Assembly: GCF_002879885.1 (NCBI RefSeq)
Contig: NZ_PNYA01000002.1
Coordinates: forward strand, 62,001-126,000
Length of the DNA stretch: 64,000 nucleotides
Source: Trinickia dabaoshanensis
Lineage (GTDB): Bacteria > Pseudomonadota > Gammaproteobacteria > Burkholderiales > Burkholderiaceae
Direction: 5' to 3'
Positions 8,191-17,690 of the stretch are shown here, piece by piece (the first letter of the stretch is position 1; each line of letters starts with the position of its first letter). The notes beneath the pieces are model-generated. The model was given only the letters and a program-made list of their open reading frames with translations, made no database searches and was not told the origin of the DNA. A program made the translations under genes and the position numbers.

Positions 8191-11100
8191 TACGACTGCT
8201 CCTTTCTGAATTGGCGTTGCAGGCGTGAGCGCTGGCCCGCTAGGCCGGCTGCACGGCGCGTGAGGGCATCGTCGGTGCGGGCCGCCGCCGGCGGCGCGGA
8301 CAATCGCCCGGCCATCGCATCGATGGTCGGATAACGGAAGACGTCGACGATCGGCAGCTCGATGCGGAACACCCGGCCGATCTCGTGCTGCAACTGCATC
8401 GCCAAAAGCGAATCGCCGCCGCAGTCGAAGAAGTTCTCGTGAGGACCGATCCGGCCCGAACCGAGCAGTCCCCGCCAGATTTCCAACAGTTGCCCGCTGA
8501 CCGCATCCGACGGTTCATAGGCGTCGCCCGAAGCGGGGACCGACACCGGCGGCAACTGCGCCGTATCGATCTTGCCGTTGCGGTTCAGCACGAACGCCGC
8601 CACCGGGACGATATGGGCCGGCACCATGAACGCGGGTAGACGCTCGCTCAGCGAGGCACGCAAAGCCGCGGCGTTCCGGCCGCCGCGGACATAGAGCGCC
8701 AGTTGCTTGCGCTCGCCCGGCACGACCACCGCAATGCACTGCTCCACATCGGGGCAGCGGCGCGCGGCGGCCTCGACTTCTCCGAGATCGACGCGGAATC
8801 CATTGATCTTCACGGTGCGGTCGAGACGGCCAAGGCAGTCGAGCTCGCCGCTCGGCAGCCAGCGCGCGGCATCGCCCGTTCGATACAGACGGCGCGGACG
8901 CGGCGTCGCATCGCCGGCGTCGGGCAGCGCGAGTTCGATGAAGGCCGCGGCCGTGCGTGCATCCTCGCCGAGATAACCGCGCGCCAGCCCCGCGCCGGCG
9001 GTATAGAGTTCGCCCGTCACGCCGATCGGTACCTGCCGCATCGCTTCGTCGAGCACGTAGACCTGCGTATGGGCGATGGGCTTGCCGATCGGCACCCGCG
9101 TGGCCGTCAGACTGGCTTCGCCGACTTCGTGCACGGTCGTGAACGTGGTGTTCTCCGTCGGGCCGTAGCCGTTGCACAGATGCCGCGGCCGCCCCGCCGG
9201 GCAGTGCCACACGGCCGATACCGTGGCGGGATCCATCGCATCGCCGCCGATCACGAGATAACGCAGGCGATGGAAGATCGCGGCGTGACCGGTCAAAACG
9301 TATCGATCGAACAGCCGCGTCGTCAAAAACAGCGTGCCGACGGCTTCATCGAGCAGGAAGCGGCCGAAGTTCGCGCCGTCCAGCAGGATGTCCGACGGCA
9401 CGAGCGTCAACGTCGCGCCGTTCAGCAGCGCGCCCCACACCTCGAGCGTGGCGGCGTCGAACGATAGGCTGGCCGCTTGGGCGACCGTCTCGCCGGGCTG
9501 GAACTCGATATAGCCCGCATCGACCACCAGACGAACGATGCCCGCCTGCTCGACCATGACGCCCTTGGGCCGGCCCGTCGAGCCCGAGGTGTACATGACG
9601 TAGGCCAACTCGGAAGCCGACGGCATCGGTTGCGGCTCGGCCGTCTCGATCGCGCCGTTCGCCTCCGGCCAATCCGGTAGCGCGAGCGTCATCGGCGCGA
9701 GCCACGCGTGGCCGGCCAGCGCGGCCGCACTGCCGGCCACCATGACCGGCTTCGCATCGGCCAGCAGGCGTTCGATGTGTTCCCGCGGATAAGCGGGATC
9801 GAGCGGTACGTACGCGGCGCCCAACTTCACGATGGCCAGCATCGCGGCGATCGTGGCCGGCTCCCGGCTCGCCAGCAGACCGATCCGTGCCCCGGTCAGC
9901 GCGCGGCCATGCCGCTCCCGCATCGCCGCGGCGAGGACATCGGCCCAGCGATGCAGCGCGCGATAGCCGAGTTCGCGTCCGTCCGAGCGCAACGCGACGG
10001 CGTCGGGATACCGGTCGGCGATGGCCTGCGCGCGCGCCGCCAAGCTCTCGCCCGCCACGCGGCCGCCGCCGCCCAGCCATTCGCGCGCGGGGAAGATCGC
10101 CGCGAGCGCGCCGGCCTCGGCTGCGCCGGCCGCGAAGCCGCAAAGCCAGCGCAGCGCGTCCATGAAGAGCAGGCCGAAGCGTTCGACCTTCGCACGGGAC
10201 AGGCGGTCGGTGCGATGCACGAGCTCGACCTGCAAAGCACCCGTTTCCGGATCGATGCCGGTCTGGCTGACGAGCGCGAAATTCGTTTCCTCGTAGCAGT
10301 AGCCTTGCGCGACCGACAGCCGCTCGAGTTCGCCCAATTGGCCGAACACATGGAAGTTGACGAAGTTGAACAGCGTGTCGAAGAGCGGCCCCCGGCGAAC
10401 CTGTCGCTGAATATCGCCGAGCGGGAAATTGGCGTACGGCTGAATCTCGGCCTTGTATTCGACGAGCCGGCGCAATACGTCGCCGGGATTCGCGCCAGCC
10501 TCGAAGGTCAAGCTGCATGCCGCCGTGTTCAGGAACAGGCCCAGCATGCGATGGCCGGCATCCTCGGCAAGGCGGCCGTGGCTCGCCATGCCCGTCGACA
10601 CGCTGCGTTGGCCGGTGCCGCGGCTGAGCGCGAGCAGATGGGCAGCTAGCAGCACGACATCGATCGACACCGAATGGGCCGCCGCCGCACTCGCGGCCGC
10701 CCGATGCAACTCGGAGTCGATCGGCAGGCGGTGCCGATTCAATTCGCCCGCGTCGGCGCTCGCGGCCTCCGCGGCCAGCAACGTGGCGTCCCGGCCCTCC
10801 CAGTGCGCGAGCCAGAAATCGAGCGCGTCGCGATCCTGCCGCAACCGCACTTCCTGCGCCACGTAATCGCGGAACACGTACTCGGGTCGGGCACGCGGAG
10901 GCAACGCGCCGCCAAGCGCGGCGTCGTAGTCGCTAAGGAGGGTCGTCAGCAGCGTCGCGACGCTCCAGCCGTCGAGAATCGCATGGTGGCAGCACAACGT
11001 CAGATGGAAGCCGTCACCGAGCGTGTGGACGGTGATGCGCCACAGCGGCGCAACGTCGAGATCGAAGCCGCCGCTCAGCTCGCCGGCGAAGAAGGCATGG

Positions 11101-14100
11101 AGTTCGGTGTCGATATCTTCCCGGGTGGCGCTCTCGATCCGGCATACCTTGAAAGGCAGCGGCACCGTCTGCTTGACCTTCTGCCACGCGCCGTCCGCGT
11201 TGCGCAGGAAGCGCGTTCGCAACACCGGCTGCTGCTCGACCAGCCGCTCGAGGGCGGCGGCGAACGCGTTTTCCTCGAACGGTCCACGCACGCGGCACGA
11301 CATGAGGTCCAAATAGGCCGAGGAGCCCTCCCTGAACTGGGAGTGGAACACCATGCCTTCCTGCAATGCGGTGAGCGGGTACGCATCCTCGTCGCCGGCC
11401 TCGCGGCACGATGCGGCATGCGCCGGATCGAGCAATGCGAACGGCGCCAGCGCGCGGCGATGCGGCACCTCGCCTACCGGCTTCAGGACGGCCGCCAATT
11501 GCGCGATGGTCGGATGGCGGAACAGATCGCGCGGACTAAAGCTATAGCCCGCCTCGCGCACGAGCCGGATCACGTCGAGCACGCGCAGCGAGTCGCCGCC
11601 CGCGACGAAGAAGTCGGCGTCCGCCCCCAACCGCGGCTGACGCAGTACTTGCTCCCACACGCGCGCCAGCAGGCGCTCGGTATCCGTTCGCGGCGCGACG
11701 TACGCCTGCTCCCGCGTGGCCGGCGCTTGCGCTTCGAGTTCCCGCAAGGCCGCCACATCGACCTTGCCGTTCGCCGTCAAAGGCAGGCTCGGTACGTGCA
11801 CCAGCCGCTGCGGCAGCATGAATTCGGGCAGATCCTCGCGCAAACGCGCGCGGGCGACGCCGGCGTCGAGCGGTTCGGCCGCCGCGTAGTACAGCACGAT
11901 GCCGTCGCGCTCGCGATCGTGGACGGCCAGCGCGTTCGCGACCTGCGGCAAGCGCATCAATGCGGCTTGCACTTCTCCGAGTTCGATCCGGAAACCGCGA
12001 ATCTTGACCTGATGGTCGTTGCGGCCCAAGTATTCGAGATTGCCGTTTTCCAGCCAACGCGCCAGATCGCCGGTCTTGTACAGACGCGCGCCGCCGAGCA
12101 GTGCGGTATCGCGAATAAACACGCGCTCGGTGAGTTCCGCCTGATTCAGATAGCCGCGTGCGACGCCCGGCCCCGCGATATACAGTTCGCCGGCAACGCC
12201 CACCGGACACAGCCGGCGATGCCCGTCGAGCACGAGCGCGGTCAAGTCCGGCAACGGCCGGCCGATGTCGTTGCAGCCGGGATTGACGAGGCTCGCTGGC
12301 AGGACCGGCTTGAAGCTCACGTGCACCGTCGTTTCGGTGATGCCGTACATGTTGATGAGCTTCGCCGCCTCGCCGTATTTCTCGAACCACGGCCGCAGCG
12401 TCGCCACCTGCAACGCCTCGCCGCCGAAAATGACGTACCGCAGCGGCAAGCGGCCGGCGTGCCGTCCATCCTCCTCGATCAACCGCACGAACGCGCTCGG
12501 CGTCTGATTCAACACGCTGACGCCGTGCTCGCGCAGCAGCGCGCGGAACTCGTTCGGGTCGCGGCTCGCCTCACGCGTCACGATCAACAGCCGCGCGCCG
12601 TAGCGCAACGCGCCCCATATCTCCCAAACCGAAAAATCGAAGGCGTAGGAGTGGAATAGGCACCAGCAATCGCGTTCCGAAAAATCGAACAGCGGCTCGC
12701 TCGTCTCGAGCAATCGGACCACGTTCGCATGCGTGAGCAGCGCGCCCTTCGGATTGCCGGTCGAGCCCGACGTGTAGATCACGTAGGCCAGTTGGCGCGG
12801 ATCGACATGCGGCAAGACTTCGTCCGCCGGCGTGGCATGGGGCTCGTCCAACAGCACGCGGCATTCCGGTGCCACGTACTCGTGCAGGGCACTGCGCTCG
12901 AGGTCGCCGCGCGTCGAGACGATCAAGCCGATCGCGCTGTCCTGCACCATGTACTTCAAGCGCGCGGCCGGATAGGCCGGATCGAGCGGCACATAGGCCC
13001 CGCCCGCTTTCAGGATCGCGAGCATCGCCACGACCACGGACGGCCCGCGCTCGAGACACAGCCCGATCAATGTTTCAGGCGGCATCTCGCGGCCGTGCGC
13101 TCGACGGAAGCCGGCGCGCAATCGCTTGGCCAGTCGATCGCTTTCGATATCGAGTTGCCCGTAGCTGATCCGCGACGATCCGGTTTCGAGCGCGACGGCG
13201 TCGGGGCGAGCCGCAACCGATCGGCCAAAGCAGGTCACGAGGCTGTCGGCGCCGATCGCATCGGCGGGTGTGGCGGGCGCCAGGCACGCGGCTTCGGCCG
13301 GCGTCACGATGTCGTAGTCGCCGACCGGCATCGCGCCGGCCGTCGCGGCTTGCCGGGCGAGTTGAACGAAATGGCCACCCATCCGTTCGATGCGCGCGCG
13401 TGTAAAGCGCGCTTGGGGATACTCGATGCGGCCGAATAGTCGCCCCGTGTCCTCGCGTACGGTCAGGAGCAGGTCGTAGCGCGCGACGTTGTCCTCCACT
13501 TCGACGAACGAGCAATCCACGCCGTCGAGCCGCAACGCATACTCCTCATTGGCGTTTTGCAATGCGAACACCACTTGCAACAGCTTGTGCGACGGTCCCT
13601 CCCGACCGTCGGCGCTGGTGCGCAGCGCTTCGAGCGGCACGCCCTGATGAGCGAGCGCGGCTCGGCTGTGGCGGCTGAACCGCTGCGCCTGCGCGGCAAA
13701 CGGCGCGCCGTCTTCGAGCGCGATGCGCAGCGGCAGCATGCTCGTAAAGAGCCCGACCACCGCCTCGTTACCGGCTCGCCGATTCGCGGCCGGCACGCTG
13801 ATGACGAGATCGGTCTGCTGACAGTAGCGCCGCAGTTGCAACGCGAACACCGTGTAGAGGCAGTCGAACAGCGAGACGCCGAGATTCGCGGCCAGCGCTT
13901 TCAGTTGCGCGGTCAGATCCGCATCGATCTCGAAGCCGTGATGCGCGCCCCGGAAATCCCGCTCGCGCGTCGCCGGAAAATCGGCAGGCAGATCGAGGCC
14001 CGCGTACCCTGCGAGGCTCTCCCGCCAGAAGTCCAGCGACGTTCGATAGGACTGCGAAGCAAACCATTTCGCCTGCTGCTCCACGGCGTGGCTGTAGAAC

Positions 14101-17100
14101 TGGTGCGGTTCGGGCAGGCTCGCGGGCGCGCCGGCGAGTTCGGCCCGGTACAGTTCGGTGAGCTCGCGGCTCAGCACGTCGAGCGACCAGCCGTCGGCCA
14201 CGATGTGCGGCAAAACGAGGACCAGCAGATAGTGGCCGGGGGACGGTTGGAGTAGTTCGATCCGGCGCAGCGGCGCGCAGGTCAAATCGAACGGCGTCGA
14301 AACGATCTCGCTCAGGACGCCCTCGAGCGCTTCCGGCGCAACGTGCCGCGGCGTCAACGCTGCCATGGGCACCGGTTCGACGCACTGCACGAGCTCGCCA
14401 TTCTCGTCGCGTATCCGCACGTTCAACATGTCGTGACGCGGCACTAGGGCACCCAGCGCGCGCGATAGCGCCCCGACATCGAGTCCGCGGTTCAGACGCT
14501 GCACGACCGCGAGGTTGAAGCTATGCCCTTTGCCGTCTTCGTAGCGGTCGATGAAATACAGATGGCGCTGTTCCAGCGACAACGGAAACCGCGCCGCGCG
14601 CACTTGTTGCGTGCCCGTGAGGGCAGGCGCGGCCGCGGCGATATGCGCGGCCAGCTCGCGCACGGTCGGCGCGCCGAGCAGGTCGCTGAACGACAGATCG
14701 ACCGCGAAGGCGTGGCCGGCCGCGATCAGCATCTGCGCCGCTAAGAGCGAATGGCCGCCGGCCATCATGAAGTGATCGGTCACGCCGATCGCGTCGTTAC
14801 CGAGGACACGCCGCCAGATCGCCAGCAGTTCGCGTTCGCCGTCGGTTTGCGGCTCAACCGCTTCCGCCCGCGGCGGCACCGTCGGATCGGGCAACGCCTT
14901 GCGGTCCACCTTGCCGTTCATCGTCTGCGGCAACGTATCGAGTACCTGGAACGTGCGCGGAATCATGTAGGCGGGCAGGCGCTGGCGCAACGCGGATCGC
15001 CAGGCGTCCTCGTTCGCCGTTTCGCCGGGCTCGAGCACGAGATAGGCAGCCAACTCCACTTGGCCCGGCACCCCGACGGCGCACACCACGGCCTGTTTCA
15101 CACCGGCCAAACGGTTCAGCGCATGCTCGACTTCACCGAGCTCGACGCGGTGCCCCCGAACCTTGACTTGGAAGTCGAGCCGCCCGAGGTAGATCAACTC
15201 GCCCCGCTCGTTCCAGCAGACGCGGTCGCCGGTGCGATAAAGGCGCTCGCGCTCGCAGCCCGCCGGCGTCGACTCGGGGAATCGCTCGGCCGTCAAATCG
15301 TCGCGCCGGTGGTAGCCGCTGCTGACCCCGCCCCCGCCGATGTATAGCTCGCCGCACGCCCCCCACGGCAGCAGCGTCCCGCTCTCGTCCATCACATGGC
15401 AACGCGTGGCGCCGATCGGCCGGCCGATCACCGCATAGTCGGCCTCGTCGCGCAGCAGTAGCCGGCTCGACCAGATCGTCGTTTCGGTCGGGCCATAAAC
15501 CTGATAGACCGTCCCCGCGGTGCGCAGCAGATAGCCGGCCAGCGTCTGCGACAGCGCCTCGCCGCCGCATAGCGCCGTCAGCGCCTCGGGCTCGGCGGGA
15601 CGCCAGTCGGCCATCGCCAGCAGCGACCAGAACGAGGGCGTGCCCTGTACGACGGTCGGACGGTGGCGATCGAGCGCCGCGCGCAGCGCGCCCGCGTCGG
15701 CCACTTCCCGATCGAGCAGCAACAGGCTCGCGCCCGTGCCCAGCGCCATGAAAAGTTCCAAGCCGAAGATGTCGAAGCCGACCGCCGTCGCGCCGACGAC
15801 GCGATCCTCGATGCCGATGCCGAGCACGGCGGCGAAATCGGCGATGGCATTGCCCAGCTTGCCGTGTTCGATGCGCACGCCCTTGGGCTTGCCGGTCGAA
15901 CCGGAGGTATAGATGACGTATGCGAGCGCCTGCGCCGGCGGCGTCGCGAGGCGCTCGGGCCCCGGCTCGCCGCCGTCCAGCAAGTCGTCGCCCACGCCGA
16001 CGAGGACGGGGCCCTCGAGCCCGCCGGGCATTGGCATGTCGGTCAGAAGCGCCGTCATGCCGCTTTCGGCGCACACCTCGCGCAGCCGCTCTTCGGGCAT
16101 CTTCGGATCGATCGGCACATAGGCCGCGCCCGCGCCGAGCACGCCCAAGATGCACAGCACCGCGAGATCCTTGCGCGCACAACGAACGCCGATCAACTGG
16201 GCCTCGCCGCCACGCACGAGATGGCGCTCGAGACGTTTCGCCACGCGCGCCGATGCCCGCAGCGTGTCGCGATAGCTGAGCACGCGCCCGTGATAGTGCA
16301 GCGCCGGCCGGTCGGGATACGATTGCGCCGCGCGGCGGAACATCGCCATCACGCCCTCTTGGCCCACGGCGCCGTCGGGCTCGCCCTGCGCCATCGCGCG
16401 CAGCGCGTCTTGCATGGCGGGCGACAGCACCGTACCCGCATCGATGGCGCGCTCGGGCTCGGTCAGCATGACCGACATCGCCCAGCACAGGCTTTCGGCC
16501 AAGCGCGCGATGAACGACGCGGCAAACGTATCGAGCCGGTAATCGATACGGAAGCGGATTCGATCCTCGCCCGGCTGATAGGCGACGCTCAGATCGCCCG
16601 TCACCTGGCGGCGCGCGAGCGGCAGCGGCCGCAGCGAACCGGTGCCGAGGGGCAACGGCACATCGTCGAAGTAGGCTTCGATGACGCTCACGTTGAAGAG
16701 GTTTTCCTCCGTCAACGCGCGCTCGCGCAGTTCCCGAACCACCTCGGTCAGCGAGAACTCGCTATGCGCGCGCGCCTCTTTGCGCAGCCGGCGGATGTCC
16801 TCGACGAGCGCGAGCAGCGACCGGCCCGCCGACACATCGAGCGGCAGCGGCACATTGTTGACGAAGCAGCCCATCGCATCGCGTGCGGTGCCGGGCCGAG
16901 AATCGACGGGATAGTTCAGCACGAGCGCGCGCTTGCCCGCATATCGCCCGAGGACGACGCCGGAAACAGCGGCGATCACCATGAACGGCGTGCATCGCTG
17001 CGTCTTGCAAAATTGGCGCAGGCGATCGGCTTCGATACCGTCGAGGTCGAAGAAGTACGATTCGCCGTCGGCGCTCGGCAGCTCGGAGCGAACCTGCCGC

Positions 17101-17690
17101 GGCAAGTCGACATGCAAGCTGCGCCCTTGCAGCAGTTCGCACCAGTACGCCACGTCCTCGCGATTTCGCGCGAGGTCGGCCGGCTCGTCCGGGGCGGCCG
17201 AAGGCGGCGGCGGCAGCGGCTCGCCGGCCGTGTAATGCAGGTAGGCGCCGCGCAGCAGCTCGACGAACCGCATGGCCGACTTGGCGTCGGAAACGATGTG
17301 ATGGAAGTTCAGAACGAGGACTCGGCGGCCTTGCGCGCGCAGCAGGGCAAAGCGAAACAGCGGTCCGCGCTCGAGATCGAAGCCGTGTGCGAGCTCGCTT
17401 TCGACGAGCGCCGCCATCGTCTCGTGCGACCCGCCGTCGATACGGCGCAGGCCCCACTCGACGTGTTGCTCGAGACACTGCACGATCGCGCCGTCGCGTT
17501 CGATGAAACGGCTGCGGCATCCCGGGTGGCACTGATTGACGAAGTAATCGAGCGCGGCCGTCAGGGCCGCTTCGTCCAATTCGCCCTCGAGCTCGTAGAT
17601 CAGCGGCGTGTTGTACATCCGGCTGCCGCGATCGAGCGCCCACTCGAGATAAAAGCGCTGCTGATATCGATTGGCTCGCACCTCGATCAT
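8190..17690 (-). CDS. Nonribosomal peptide synthetase, three modules C-A-T-C-A-T-C-A-T (Gly, Thr, Val-like)
   Basis: 3166 residues. Module 1: C about 8-430 (HHIVSDA at 130), A about 450-930, T with S981. Module 2: C about 1035-1460 (PHIVADGWS near 1161, first His replaced by Pro), A about 1490-1985, T with S2034 in a GGDS motif. Module 3: C about 2104-2530 (HHAILDGWS), A about 2560-3020, T near 3090. Codes read by eye are D-I-L-Q-L-G-V-I-W-K (Gly type), D-F-W-N-I-G-M-V-H-K (matches the standard Thr code) and D-A-L-F-V-G-G-T-F-K (close to the Val code DAFWLGGTFK). Because the protein begins with a C domain and no loading module precedes it, an acyl starter is plausible. There is no epimerase, methyltransferase or thioesterase. 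ATG follows GGAG and overlaps the P450 stop by ATGA. Confidence 0.95.
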   Translation of the reverse strand: MIEVRANRYQQRFYLEWALDRGSRMYNTPLIYELEGELDEAALTAALDYFVNQCHPGCRSRFIERDGAIVQCLEQHVEWGLRRIDGGSHETMAALVESELAHGFDLERGPLFRFALLRAQGRRVLVLNFHHIVSDAKSAMRFVELLRGAYLHYTAGEPLPPPPSAAPDEPADLARNREDVAYWCELLQGRSLHVDLPRQVRSELPSADGESYFFDLDGIEADRLRQFCKTQRCTPFMVIAAVSGVVLGRYAGKRALVLNYPVDSRPGTARDAMGCFVNNVPLPLDVSAGRSLLALVEDIRRLRKEARAHSEFSLTEVVRELRERALTEENLFNVSVIEAYFDDVPLPLGTGSLRPLPLARRQVTGDLSVAYQPGEDRIRFRIDYRLDTFAASFIARLAESLCWAMSVMLTEPERAIDAGTVLSPAMQDALRAMAQGEPDGAVGQEGVMAMFRRAAQSYPDRPALHYHGRVLSYRDTLRASARVAKRLERHLVRGGEAQLIGVRCARKDLAVLCILGVLGAGAAYVPIDPKMPEERLREVCAESGMTALLTDMPMPGGLEGPVLVGVGDDLLDGGEPGPERLATPPAQALAYVIYTSGSTGKPKGVRIEHGKLGNAIADFAAVLGIGIEDRVVGATAVGFDIFGLELFMALGTGASLLLLDREVADAGALRAALDRHRPTVVQGTPSFWSLLAMADWRPAEPEALTALCGGEALSQTLAGYLLRTAGTVYQVYGPTETTIWSSRLLLRDEADYAVIGRPIGATRCHVMDESGTLLPWGACGELYIGGGGVSSGYHRRDDLTAERFPESTPAGCERERLYRTGDRVCWNERGELIYLGRLDFQVKVRGHRVELGEVEHALNRLAGVKQAVVCAVGVPGQVELAAYLVLEPGETANEDAWRSALRQRLPAYMIPRTFQVLDTLPQTMNGKVDRKALPDPTVPPRAEAVEPQTDGERELLAIWRRVLGNDAIGVTDHFMMAGGHSLLAAQMLIAAGHAFAVDLSFSDLLGAPTVRELAAHIAAAAPALTGTQQVRAARFPLSLEQRHLYFIDRYEDGKGHSFNLAVVQRLNRGLDVGALSRALGALVPRHDMLNVRIRDENGELVQCVEPVPMAALTPRHVAPEALEGVLSEIVSTPFDLTCAPLRRIELLQPSPGHYLLVLVLPHIVADGWSLDVLSRELTELYRAELAGAPASLPEPHQFYSHAVEQQAKWFASQSYRTSLDFWRESLAGYAGLDLPADFPATRERDFRGAHHGFEIDADLTAQLKALAANLGVSLFDCLYTVFALQLRRYCQQTDLVISVPAANRRAGNEAVVGLFTSMLPLRIALEDGAPFAAQAQRFSRHSRAALAHQGVPLEALRTSADGREGPSHKLLQVVFALQNANEEYALRLDGVDCSFVEVEDNVARYDLLLTVREDTGRLFGRIEYPQARFTRARIERMGGHFVQLARQAATAGAMPVGDYDIVTPAEAACLAPATPADAIGADSLVTCFGRSVAARPDAVALETGSSRISYGQLDIESDRLAKRLRAGFRRAHGREMPPETLIGLCLERGPSVVVAMLAILKAGGAYVPLDPAYPAARLKYMVQDSAIGLIVSTRGDLERSALHEYVAPECRVLLDEPHATPADEVLPHVDPRQLAYVIYTSGSTGNPKGALLTHANVVRLLETSEPLFDFSERDCWCLFHSYAFDFSVWEIWGALRYGARLLIVTREASRDPNEFRALLREHGVSVLNQTPSAFVRLIEEDGRHAGRLPLRYVIFGGEALQVATLRPWFEKYGEAAKLINMYGITETTVHVSFKPVLPASLVNPGCNDIGRPLPDLTALVLDGHRRLCPVGVAGELYIAGPGVARGYLNQAELTERVFIRDTALLGGARLYKTGDLARWLENGNLEYLGRNDHQVKIRGFRIELGEVQAALMRLPQVANALAVHDRERDGIVLYYAAAEPLDAGVARARLREDLPEFMLPQRLVHVPSLPLTANGKVDVAALRELEAQAPATREQAYVAPRTDTERLLARVWEQVLRQPRLGADADFFVAGGDSLRVLDVIRLVREAGYSFSPRDLFRHPTIAQLAAVLKPVGEVPHRRALAPFALLDPAHAASCREAGDEDAYPLTALQEGMVFHSQFREGSSAYLDLMSCRVRGPFEENAFAAALERLVEQQPVLRTRFLRNADGAWQKVKQTVPLPFKVCRIESATREDIDTELHAFFAGELSGGFDLDVAPLWRITVHTLGDGFHLTLCCHHAILDGWSVATLLTTLLSDYDAALGGALPPRARPEYVFRDYVAQEVRLRQDRDALDFWLAHWEGRDATLLAAEAASADAGELNRHRLPIDSELHRAAASAAAAHSVSIDVVLLAAHLLALSRGTGQRSVSTGMASHGRLAEDAGHRMLGLFLNTAACSLTFEAGANPGDVLRRLVEYKAEIQPYANFPLGDIQRQVRRGPLFDTLFNFVNFHVFGQLGELERLSVAQGYCYEETNFALVSQTGIDPETGALQVELVHRTDRLSRAKVERFGLLFMDALRWLCGFAAGAAEAGALAAIFPAREWLGGGGRVAGESLAARAQAIADRYPDAVALRSDGRELGYRALHRWADVLAAAMRERHGRALTGARIGLLASREPATIAAMLAIVKLGAAYVPLDPAYPREHIERLLADAKPVMVAGSAAALAGHAWLAPMTLALPDWPEANGAIETAEPQPMPSASELAYVMYTSGSTGRPKGVMVEQAGIVRLVVDAGYIEFQPGETVAQAASLSFDAATLEVWGALLNGATLTLVPSDILLDGANFGRFLLDEAVGTLFLTTRLFDRYVLTGHAAIFHRLRYLVIGGDAMDPATVSAVWHCPAGRPRHLCNGYGPTENTTFTTVHEVGEASLTATRVPIGKPIAHTQVYVLDEAMRQVPIGVTGELYTAGAGLARGYLGEDARTAAAFIELALPDAGDATPRPRRLYRTGDAARWLPSGELDCLGRLDRTVKINGFRVDLGEVEAAARRCPDVEQCIAVVVPGERKQLALYVRGGRNAAALRASLSERLPAFMVPAHIVPVAAFVLNRNGKIDTAQLPPVSVPASGDAYEPSDAVSGQLLEIWRGLLGSGRIGPHENFFDCGGDSLLAMQLQHEIGRVFRIELPIVDVFRYPTIDAMAGRLSAPPAAARTDDALTRRAAGLAGQRSRLQRQFRKEQS

